From Streptomyces phaeofaciens (GTDB lineage Bacteria; Actinomycetota; Actinomycetes; Streptomycetales; Streptomycetaceae): 64,000 nt of DNA. The stretch spans positions 186,001 to 250,000 of the forward strand of contig NZ_BMSA01000009.1 of the NCBI RefSeq assembly GCF_014648915.1, in the 5' to 3' direction. Positions 8,309 through 15,210 of the stretch are shown here, one piece after another. The translations under genes were made by a program, and so were the position numbers. The notes beneath the pieces were generated by a model. The model did not search any database. It worked only from the letters and a program-made list of their open reading frames with translations, and was not told where the DNA came from. Positions within the stretch are counted from its first letter, which is position 1. Each line of letters opens with the position of its first letter.

Positions 8309-9112
8309 ATGAGCAGTCGTGAGGCCGTGCACCGCATGGTGGTGAGCGCCGACATCAAGGACTCGGGAAGACAGGGCCGGCGGGCCAGGCTCCGCTCGCG
8401 CGCCGGCATGTACGACATCTTCGGGCTCGCCTTCGACGCGGTGGGCGTGACGGGTGGCCAACTGCACCTGGAGGACCGGGGCGACGGGCTGCTGGCCGCG
8501 GTGGCGCCGGAGGTGCCGCCCACGGCCCTGGTGGGACTGTGGCTCGAAGAGGTGCACCAGGGGTTGCGCGAGCACAACGCCGGACTGCGCGACCCGCTGC
8601 GGCTCCGGGTCGCGATGCACGCGGGCCCGGTGACCGACGACGGCCGCGGACTGGTCGGCCGGGCGGTCGATCTGACCTGCCGGCTCTGCGACAGCGAACC
8701 GGCCAGGGCGGTCCTCGCCGCCGCCGACGACGTGGACCTGGTCTTCGTGGTCTCCGACCACCTCTACCGCACGGTCGTCGCCGAGGGCGGCAGGTTCGTG
8801 GAGCCGGAGCACTACCGGCCGCGTCAGGTACGGCTCAAGGAGACCGACGAGACCGCCTGGTTCCACGTGCCCCGCCGCAGCGAGCCGCCACTGCCGGAGC
8901 CGGCGGTACGCCGTGTGGTGGCGGCCGTGCCGGAGGACGGCGAGCGGCCCGCACCGCGGCCCGCCCCGCGGGCCACGCCCACGAAGTACTGGATCACCGT
9001 CAACGGCGGCCCCAACCAGGTCGTCGACGGAGCCGAGGTCCACGGCGACATCGTCGGCGTCCGCCTCCCCCGCGAGGACGAGGGCGGCGCCCGAGGGGGC
9101 GGGCGCGGATGA
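8309..9112 (+). CDS. Class III nucleotidyl cyclase-like protein with C-terminal motif
   Basis: The 267-residue protein has a cyclase homology domain at about residues 8-185. SADIKDSG carries the first metal-binding Asp (D15), RGDGLLAAV the second (D59), and HAGPVTDDGRGLVGRAVDL plus CRL corresponds to the usual G-V-x-G-x-x-V-N-x-A-x-R-L block. Asp121 stands where Asn is usual; Arg125 is kept. No transmembrane or sensor domain is present. The C-terminus, after a Pro/Arg linker, has a short motif (about 231-252, GGPNQVVDGAEVHGDIVGV) also found in the next protein. ATG follows GGGGGAAG. Substrate nucleotide is unknown; pyrimidine cyclases of Pycsar systems belong to this superfamily. Confidence 0.75.
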   Translation: MSSREAVHRMVVSADIKDSGRQGRRARLRSRAGMYDIFGLAFDAVGVTGGQLHLEDRGDGLLAAVAPEVPPTALVGLWLEEVHQGLREHNAGLRDPLRLRVAMHAGPVTDDGRGLVGRAVDLTCRLCDSEPARAVLAAADDVDLVFVVSDHLYRTVVAEGGRFVEPEHYRPRQVRLKETDETAWFHVPRRSEPPLPEPAVRRVVAAVPEDGERPAPRPAPRATPTKYWITVNGGPNQVVDGAEVHGDIVGVRLPREDEGGARGGGRG

Positions 9113-11439
9113 CCGAGGCGGGCAAGGGCGGCGGCCCGGCGGCCGGCGGCGGTCGGGCCGACGGAGGTCCGGCCGGGGGAGGTCCGCAGACCTCGGCGGC
9201 CGACGGCAGGCCGGGTGCGGGGCGCGCCGGTCCGCTGGGCGACCGCAGGGAGGCCGGCGCGCACGACGCCGTACGGCAGGCACGGGCCAACTTCGTCGGC
9301 GTCCACGGGCGCAACGCGATCGTCGACGGCAGCCAGGGCGATGTGCACCTGGGCGACCACCACCACTACCACGGAACCCGGGAGAGCCTTCCCCGTCTGA
9401 TCTCCGGCGCCGTGCCCAGGGACGAACTACGGCGTCTGCGGCTGGTCTTCGAGCCCCCGCCCGGCTACCTCGACCTGAAGACGCTGCTGGAGCGGCAGCG
9501 GCTGCTCGCGTTGTGCGGCGACCCGGGCACCGGGCGCGGCTACACCACCCTCTCCCTGCTCGACGAGGTGACCCGCGGCCGCGTCGAACGGATCGACGCG
9601 AGCACCGAACTGGACCGGATCACCGCGTCGGACCTCCAGGAGGGGCACGGCTACTGCATCGAGATCACCGGTGACGAGCCGGTGCCGGTCGAGCGGCGCG
9701 TCCGGGGCGGGCGAGGGGACGACGAGGAGTGGCGCAGGCCCGCCGAACGCCCCGCCGAGATCCATCTGGACCGGCTCAGTCGTCTGCTGGACGGACGGGA
9801 CGCGTACGCCGTCCTCGTCGTCGGCGTCGGCGGCTTCGCCGACGAGCTGCTGCGTGGACGGTACGGCCGCCTGGGCCGGCCCGCCTCGGCCGACGGCATG
9901 CTGCGCAGACACCTCGTCGCCCTGCTGGGCCACTCGGAGAACGACCGGCTGGAGCAGGCACTGGCCCTGGCCCGGCGCCCGGACGTGGTGAAGGCCATGG
10001 GCCTCGACCGACTCCGGCCGCACGAGGTGCGCACCCTCGCCGGGCTGCTCGTCGCCCACCTCGGCGGCGAGACCCCCGAGGACGAACTGCTCGCCGAACT
10101 GAGGCTGTTCTCCCACCAGCAGGCCCAGGCATGGTTCGACACCACCGGCCGGGCCGTGCCCCGCCACCGCGACGCCCCCGCGCCGGCGCTCCGGCAGGCG
10201 GCGTTCCGTACGGCCGTCTCCGTGTACAACGGCTCCCCCTACAGCGTGGCCGCCGAGGCGGCGGAACAGCTGGCCTGGGAGTTCGCCCAGACCACGCACC
10301 CCGAACGGGTACCGGGGCGGGCGCTGTTCAACGACCACCTCCTGGCCCGGCTCGCGGCCGCCCGAGCCGAACTGTTCACCGGCGACGTGACGTTCGACGA
10401 GCGGGCACTGGCCGCCCGCAAGGTGCGGCTCCAGGGCCGCGCCCTGTCCTGGGCCGTCCTCTCCCACGTGTGGGACGAATACCACAACGCCCGTGGCCCG
10501 CTGTGCCGTTGGCTGCGGGTCCAGTGCGACGACGACCGGCCGATGGTGTGGATCCCGGCGGCCATCACGGCCGGCACGCTGTGCACCCGCGACTTCTCGT
10601 TCGTCCTGGAGGACGTCCTGCACCCGATGGCCTTCTCCGACTCCGTCCAGCAGCGGATGGCGGCCGCCACCGCGCTCGCCCACGCCGCGGCCCTGGACGA
10701 GGGGGTGCGCCCGGTCGTACGGGATCTGGTCCGCGGGTGGGCGCGGATCGGCGGCGAGGCCGAGTCCGTCACGGCCGCCCTGGTCCACGGCTTCGGCACC
10801 GTGGAACCCTCGGTCTCCGACAGCCTGGACGCACTGGGCCGGCTGGCCGGCCGGGAGGAACGGGAGGAGTTGGACCTGCTGTCCGGGGCCTCCTTCAGCG
10901 TGGCCCGCCTGCTCGCCGGCGCCGAACCGGGCACGGTGCTGCGGCGCCTGGGCGCCTGGATGGGCGACCGCCGGCAGAACCGCCGCAACCTGGCCCTGTT
11001 CACCGTGGACCGGATGGTCTGGCAGCGCGCCTCGCACCTGTGGAACCTGGAGGACGCCCCGGGACTCCAGCGCCACGGGAACTGGCCGCTGATCGCCGCG
11101 CTGCTCACCGTACGCCCGGAGAACACCCGGATGATGGCGGACCTGGTGTGGTGCGGCCTGGACACCGCCCGGTGGCGGGAGGAACTGGAGATCTCCCTGA
11201 GCGAGTGGATCCGCCGGGCGGAGGCCGAGCCACGGCTGCTGGACCCGATCTGCGGCTTCCTGCCCCGCCTGGTGACCTCCGTGGCGGACGCCGAACGGCT
11301 GCGGAACCTGGTGCGCCGACTGGAGCGCGACCCCGACGAGTCCCTGACCCCGGCCACCGTACGACGGCTGCGAGAGGCGATCCCCGAGCGGCCGCCGGCC
11401 CCAGCGGCCGGGCACCCGACCGTGATCCGCCGGCCGTGA
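9109..11439 (+). CDS. Large protein with shared N-terminal motif, degenerate P-loop and helical C-terminus
   Basis: A 776-residue protein whose ATG overlaps the cyclase stop (ATGA), so the two are coupled. Order of parts: Gly/Ala/Arg-rich tail (1-50); motif HGRNAIVDGSQGDVHLGD followed by a His/Tyr cluster (66-89); a nucleotide-binding-like segment with GDPGTGRGYT (137-146), where the Walker Lys is Arg and the Ser/Thr is displaced; then about 450 residues that look all-helical and repeat-like (HEAT or armadillo style). I see no clear Walker B or NACHT signature. I cannot name the family. Its motif and coupling suggest it assembles with the cyclase as regulator or sensor. Confidence 0.7.
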   Translation: MTEAGKGGGPAAGGGRADGGPAGGGPQTSAADGRPGAGRAGPLGDRREAGAHDAVRQARANFVGVHGRNAIVDGSQGDVHLGDHHHYHGTRESLPRLISGAVPRDELRRLRLVFEPPPGYLDLKTLLERQRLLALCGDPGTGRGYTTLSLLDEVTRGRVERIDASTELDRITASDLQEGHGYCIEITGDEPVPVERRVRGGRGDDEEWRRPAERPAEIHLDRLSRLLDGRDAYAVLVVGVGGFADELLRGRYGRLGRPASADGMLRRHLVALLGHSENDRLEQALALARRPDVVKAMGLDRLRPHEVRTLAGLLVAHLGGETPEDELLAELRLFSHQQAQAWFDTTGRAVPRHRDAPAPALRQAAFRTAVSVYNGSPYSVAAEAAEQLAWEFAQTTHPERVPGRALFNDHLLARLAAARAELFTGDVTFDERALAARKVRLQGRALSWAVLSHVWDEYHNARGPLCRWLRVQCDDDRPMVWIPAAITAGTLCTRDFSFVLEDVLHPMAFSDSVQQRMAAATALAHAAALDEGVRPVVRDLVRGWARIGGEAESVTAALVHGFGTVEPSVSDSLDALGRLAGREEREELDLLSGASFSVARLLAGAEPGTVLRRLGAWMGDRRQNRRNLALFTVDRMVWQRASHLWNLEDAPGLQRHGNWPLIAALLTVRPENTRMMADLVWCGLDTARWREELEISLSEWIRRAEAEPRLLDPICGFLPRLVTSVADAERLRNLVRRLERDPDESLTPATVRRLREAIPERPPAPAAGHPTVIRRP

Positions 11440-11513
11440 TGCGCCGGCCGTGATCCGCCGGCCGGACGCGTCCGGCCGGTGAGTCGCGGCCGCCACCGAG
11501 AGGACGGAGTGAG

Positions 11514-12740
11514 ATGAACGCCCAGAACGCGCCGCACATGAACCCGTTGAATCCCGCGCCGCACATGAACCCCATGCACCCCGCGCCGCACATGAACCCC
11601 CTGAACCCGGTGCCGCCACAGGCCCCGGTGTCGTCACCGCAGGCTTCCGTGCCGCAGCCCGCCCCCGGGCCGGTCTTCCGTGCGGCGCCCGCCTGGACAC
11701 CGGAGCCTTCCAGACACCCCGTACAACTCCCCTCACCCGCACAGGAGTTGGCGGGTCCGTTCATCCGCGAGTACCGACCGGCCTGGCCCTACCGGCACAG
11801 CAGCGCGCAGATCGCGGCCGTGCTCTACTACCGCCACCGACGCCCCCGGGTGGTCCGGCCCGAGGGGGAGGAGGGCCCGCTGCCGCGCCGGGTGCTCAGC
11901 GCGTGGCTGCTGCGCTGGCTCCCGCGCCCCCTCGCCGCCCTGGAACTGCAACTGGGCTGGCACACCGTGGCGTTCGAGGCCCAGCTGCCCGCCGCGGAGT
12001 CCGGCCGGTCCTTTCCCACCGCGATCCGCGTCCGCTGGCAGGTGAACGACCCCTTCCTGGTCGCCCGGAGCCAGGTCTCCGACGTCGCCGCGTTGCTCGT
12101 CCCCGAACTGGAGCAGCGGCTGCGCGATGTCTCCCGCGGCTACTCCATCCGGCGCGCCGAGGAGGTCCGTGACGCGGTCCACGCGGCCCTGGACGGCCAC
12201 GACCTGGGCACCCGGTTCGGCCTGGAACTCGACGTGTTCGTGACGATCTCGTCGGACAAGCTCATCCAGGACCACGGCGAGAACCTCGGCCGCGACGAGG
12301 GCAAGCGGGAGCTGATCCGCATCTGGACCCGCGAGTTCCAGCACGCCATGGACGGCGGTGACCACACCGTCATGGCGCAGATGATGGCCCGCAACCCCGA
12401 AGACCTCCAGGACATCCGCCAGATGTTCCGCAAGGAGCAGCGCGAGGAGCGCCAGGACGTCATGGAGCTGATGTCCCGGCTGATCGACGGCGGACTGCTG
12501 GAACGCTGGGAACTGGGCGATCAGGCCATGGTGGTGGTGGAGTTCCTGCGGTCGGGCATGCGCAGGGTGACCGCCGACCCGCGCCCGCAGGTGGCGAACG
12601 GCTCGACACCCCGGCGCAGCCTCTTCTGGGAGCAGGAGGACGGCGCCGACGACACCGGGTCCTCCGGTACGACGACCGACGGCTCGGACGGTACCGGTGT
12701 TCAGGGCGGTCAGGGCGGTCACGGCGGCTCGGGGGCCTGA
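11514..12740 (+). CDS. Band-7/SPFH-like protein with N-terminal triplicated PHMNPLNP repeat
   Basis: A 408-residue protein. Residues 7-34 contain three near-copies of APHMNPLNP, followed by a Pro/Ser/Gln-rich linker. A middle region (about 140-260) reads like a Band-7/prohibitin fold: LELQLGWHTVAFEAQ, then IRVRWQVNDPFLVARS and a long helix with SIRRAEEVRDAVHAAL. A charged helical part with EEVRD/KEQREERQ stretches follows, and a Gly/Ser/Asp-rich tail ends it. No clear transmembrane helix is visible. ATG at 11514 follows GAGAGGACGGAG. It lies between the P-loop gene and the PycTM-like gene on the same strand, so probably one operon. The fold call is tentative. Confidence 0.6.
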   Translation: MNAQNAPHMNPLNPAPHMNPMHPAPHMNPLNPVPPQAPVSSPQASVPQPAPGPVFRAAPAWTPEPSRHPVQLPSPAQELAGPFIREYRPAWPYRHSSAQIAAVLYYRHRRPRVVRPEGEEGPLPRRVLSAWLLRWLPRPLAALELQLGWHTVAFEAQLPAAESGRSFPTAIRVRWQVNDPFLVARSQVSDVAALLVPELEQRLRDVSRGYSIRRAEEVRDAVHAALDGHDLGTRFGLELDVFVTISSDKLIQDHGENLGRDEGKRELIRIWTREFQHAMDGGDHTVMAQMMARNPEDLQDIRQMFRKEQREERQDVMELMSRLIDGGLLERWELGDQAMVVVEFLRSGMRRVTADPRPQVANGSTPRRSLFWEQEDGADDTGSSGTTTDGSDGTGVQGGQGGHGGSGA

Positions 12741-12760
12741 GGGAAGGGGAGGGGAGGGTG

Positions 12761-13327
12761 ATGGCGGTGACGGATCCCGAGCCGTCCCGGCGGCGGGCCG
12801 TGGTGCCCGGTCCGGCGCGGGGCACGCTGGACGAACCCGGCCCCCGGTTCGTCGCGGAGCGGCTCCTCACCTGGGCACGTGAGGAGGTCGCACGGGCGGA
12901 CACCAAGGCGTCAGTGCTGCTCTCGGGCGTCGTCGCCGTCTCCGTGCTCGTCGTGTCGGCCGGGCACGGGCCCGGGGCTTCCGGCGCGGTGGGCGCGGTG
13001 GGCGCGGTGGGCGCCGGGCTCTGGTGCGCGGGGATCATGATGCTGACCATGGTGATCCTGCCGCGCACCCGACCGCCGGGAAGTCCCCGGCGAGGGCCGA
13101 GGGCCACGGACGCCGGGCGCGGCCCCTCGGTGGCGACCCTGCACGCCGAGGCCGGCCCCGGGGAACTGGCGACGGCCGTCCTCGCGGCCGGCGGGGACCC
13201 CGTCCGCTGGATGCTGGACCAGGCCCGCGTGCTCGGGGCCATCCTCGCCGTCAAGTACCGCTGGATGCGGTGGGCCGTGGTGTTCCTGGCGGCCGGGGCG
13301 GCGGCGGTCGCGACGACAGCGCGCTGA
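12761..13327 (+). CDS. Pycsar effector (PycTM)-like membrane protein
   Basis: A 188-residue protein with the hallmark segment VARADTKASVLLSGVVAV (about 43-60): a conserved D-x-K-A motif entering the first transmembrane helix. A second helix follows at about 82-100, then a cytoplasmic segment (100-165) and a final hydrophobic helix (169-186) after the typical LAVKYRWMRWAV stretch. This arrangement matches the PycTM/Pycsar effector family, small membrane proteins that bind cyclic pyrimidine nucleotides and damage the membrane on phage infection. ATG at 12761 follows GGGGAGGG; a GTG one codon earlier is possible. Last gene of the run beginning at 7511. The family call is from pattern recognition, not a search. 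Confidence 0.75.
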   Translation: MAVTDPEPSRRRAVVPGPARGTLDEPGPRFVAERLLTWAREEVARADTKASVLLSGVVAVSVLVVSAGHGPGASGAVGAVGAVGAGLWCAGIMMLTMVILPRTRPPGSPRRGPRATDAGRGPSVATLHAEAGPGELATAVLAAGGDPVRWMLDQARVLGAILAVKYRWMRWAVVFLAAGAAAVATTAR

Positions 13328-13389
13328 ACGGTCGCCGCTTCCCGCCCCATCGCGAGGAGTGCCCAGGGCAGGCTCCCCGGGCGGGACCG

Positions 13390-13845
13390 CTACAGCGCGG
13401 CCTTGACGGTCTTCATCGTGAAGTGCGAGGTGACGTTCTTGATCCGCGGGATCGTCATGACCCGCTGACTGAGGAACGTCTCGTAGGCCGGCAGATCGGC
13501 CACGGCCACCCGCACGAAGTAGTCGGGGGTGCCGAACAGCCTCCGCAGCTCCAGCACCTCCTCGGCCTCGGCCAGGGTCTGCTCGAAGTGCTCCACGGTC
13601 TCCGCGTCCTGGGATTCCAGACCGAGGTCGATCAGCACCTCGAACGCCCGCCCCCGGGCCACCGGGTCGATCACCGCGCGGTACCCCTGGATCACCCCGT
13701 CGGCCTCCAGTCGCTGGACGCGCCGCAGACAGGGCCCGGTGGTGAGCCCGACCCGCTGCGCCAGCTCCACGTTGGTGAGCCGTCCGTCCCGCTCCAGCTC
13801 GGCAATGATTGCACCGTCGATCGCATCCATAGCAGAAGATTGCAC
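13390..13845 (-). CDS. Lrp/AsnC-family transcriptional regulator
   Basis: A 151-residue protein with an N-terminal winged HTH (AIDGAIIAELERDGRLTNVELAQRVGL, then PCLRRVQRLEADGVI) and a C-terminal RAM ligand-binding domain ending FTMKTVKAAL. It likely senses an amino acid and controls the divergent azlCD pair. The GTG at 13845 is the longest start; an ATG at 13830 giving MDAIDG is equally plausible, and neither has a good ribosome site. The start overlaps an inverted repeat likely bound by the protein itself. Confidence 0.9.
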   Translation of the reverse strand: MQSSAMDAIDGAIIAELERDGRLTNVELAQRVGLTTGPCLRRVQRLEADGVIQGYRAVIDPVARGRAFEVLIDLGLESQDAETVEHFEQTLAEAEEVLELRRLFGTPDYFVRVAVADLPAYETFLSQRVMTIPRIKNVTSHFTMKTVKAAL

Positions 13846-13871
13846 CTCAGGTCATGATCAGCGCAATCTTC
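13835..13871. promoter_or_regulatory. Inverted repeat, likely Lrp operator
   Basis: GAAGATTGC (13835-13843) and GCAATCTTC (13863-13871) are perfect inverted copies separated by 19 bp. They sit between the divergent lrp-like and azlC genes, covering both start regions, as expected for autoregulation plus control of the exporter. Confidence 0.7.
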
Positions 13872-13879
13872 GCAACCAC

Positions 13880-14722
13880 ATGGCGCCGCTTTCACGAGAC
13901 GATGGACGGGTGCAGCAACACGCTTCTCCTCCGACTCCGACCTCGTCGACGCCGGTGCCGACGCCACGGACTGCCGAGACGCCTGAGGCTCCCGGGGCTG
14001 CCAGGACGCCTGAGGCTCTCGTGGACCGGCGCGGCCGGATCGCCGCAGGCGTCCGGGACTCCTTCTCCGCCGGCCTCGGCATCTTCCCCCTGGGTATCGC
14101 CCTCGGGCTGCTCGTCCTCCAGGCCGGGCTGCCCTGGTGGCTCACGCCCGCCCTGTCCCTGTCGGCGTTCGCCGGCTCCCTGGAACTGCTCCTGGTCGGT
14201 ATGACGGCGAGCGTCACGCCCTTGGCCGCGATCGCGCTGACCGTGCTGGTGGTCAACTTCCGGCACGTCTTCTACGCGTTCTCCTTCCCGCTCCACCTGG
14301 TCAGGCACCCGGTGGCCAAGGCGTACGCGGTCTACGCGATGATCGACGAGGCGTACGCCGTCAACGCCTCCCTGCCCGAGCGTGAACGCTCCGCCGAGCG
14401 TCTGCTCGCCCTCCAGATCGCCTGCGAGATCTACTGGGTCGGCGGCGGACTGGTCGGCGTCGCCCTGGGCGCGGTCCTGCCGGCGCCGGTCAAGGGCCTG
14501 GAGTTCGCCCTGTGCGCCCTGTTCACCGTGCTCACCCTGGACGCCTTCCGTTCCCGCCGGGAGATTCCCTCGGTCCTGCTGGCCGGCGCGAGCGTCACCG
14601 TCGCGCTCGTCCTGGCCCCGGGCCTGGCCCTGTTCGCCGCGCTGCTGCTGTTCGTCGCCCTGCTGCTGGCCCGCCACGCGCTCACCGCCCGCCGACCCGC
14701 ACCGGAGACCGCCGATGCCTAG
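13880..14722 (+). CDS. azlC: AzlC-family branched-chain amino acid exporter, large subunit
   Basis: A 280-residue membrane protein of the AzlC/YgaZ family, with FSAGLGIFPLGIALGLLVLQ and NFRHVFYAFSFPLH as recognisable stretches and about 6-7 hydrophobic segments. With AzlD it exports branched-chain or related amino acids. The first 45 residues are Pro/Thr/Ala-rich. ATG at 13880 lies eight bases after an operator-like repeat, so the transcript may be nearly leaderless; GTG at 13910 is an alternative. Confidence 0.88.
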   Translation: MAPLSRDDGRVQQHASPPTPTSSTPVPTPRTAETPEAPGAARTPEALVDRRGRIAAGVRDSFSAGLGIFPLGIALGLLVLQAGLPWWLTPALSLSAFAGSLELLLVGMTASVTPLAAIALTVLVVNFRHVFYAFSFPLHLVRHPVAKAYAVYAMIDEAYAVNASLPERERSAERLLALQIACEIYWVGGGLVGVALGAVLPAPVKGLEFALCALFTVLTLDAFRSRREIPSVLLAGASVTVALVLAPGLALFAALLLFVALLLARHALTARRPAPETADA

Positions 14723-15041
14723 CACCTCGTACCTCGTCGCCGTCCTGGCGATCGTCTTCACGATCACCTTCGCCCTGCGTGCCGTCCCCTTCGTCGTGCT
14801 CGGCCGGCTGCGCGACTCGATGATCGTGCGGCGGCTGGCGGCGTGGATGCCGGTCGGCATCCTGGCGATCCTCGCCGTGACGGCCCTGCGCGGCACGATC
14901 GCCACCGACCCGCACGGCACCCGGTACGCGCTGCTCGCGGTGGCCGTCACCATCGCCGTCCACCTGGCCTTCGGCCGGCGCACCATCCTCAGCGTCGGGT
15001 TCGGCACGGCTGTGTACGTCGTCCTGCTCAACGCCCTCTGA
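14715..15041 (+). CDS. azlD: AzlD-family branched-chain amino acid exporter, small subunit
   Basis: A 108-residue protein with four hydrophobic segments and the family stretch FALRAVPFVVLGRL near residue 18. It overlaps the end of azlC by eight bases, the usual arrangement for this two-component exporter. Likely co-regulated by the Lrp-type protein upstream. Confidence 0.9.
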   Translation: MPSTSYLVAVLAIVFTITFALRAVPFVVLGRLRDSMIVRRLAAWMPVGILAILAVTALRGTIATDPHGTRYALLAVAVTIAVHLAFGRRTILSVGFGTAVYVVLLNAL

Positions 15042-15087
15042 GCGCGTCCGCGTTCTGCCCTCCGGGCGGGGCGCGCTGCGCGATGTC

Positions 15088-15093
15088 TTGACG
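15088..15093 (+). promoter_or_regulatory. Likely -35 element of the mannanase promoter
   Basis: TTGACG lies 22 bases before the CebR box. A matching -10 is weak (CTTTAT at 15111-15116), and the operator would overlap the transcription start. Confidence 0.4.
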
Positions 15094-15115
15094 TGTACTT
15101 GGCGTGATGGCTTTA

Positions 15116-15129
15116 TGGGAGCGCTCCCA
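15116..15129. promoter_or_regulatory. CebR-type operator TGGGAGCGCTCCCA
   Basis: This perfect 14-bp palindrome is the known binding site of CebR/CelR, the LacI-family repressor of cello-oligosaccharide utilisation in Streptomyces and Thermobifida. It lies about 80 bp upstream of the mannanase start and predicts induction by cellobiose or related oligosaccharides. Confidence 0.9.
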
Positions 15130-15210
15130 CACATGCACATGCTCAGGCACTCTCACGCAGTGTTCCGCTCCCCCCACCCGAGTTTCTTGGCCTCACTCCC
15201 AGGAGTCGCA

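Noticed and set aside
8539..9674. Long arginine-rich frames overlapping the cyclase and P-loop genes
   Set aside because: They are out-of-phase shadows with no ribosome sites; the in-frame genes carry the conserved motifs and an ATGA coupling.
9109..11439. STAND/NACHT NLR-type sensor
   Set aside because: No Walker B, no NACHT or NB-ARC signatures and a broken Walker A; only the general layout is similar.
8309..13327. CBASS system (CD-NTase based)
   Set aside because: The enzyme-like gene has class III cyclase motifs, not the G-S-x(n)-D-x-D core of CD-NTases, and no Cap2/Cap3 genes are present.
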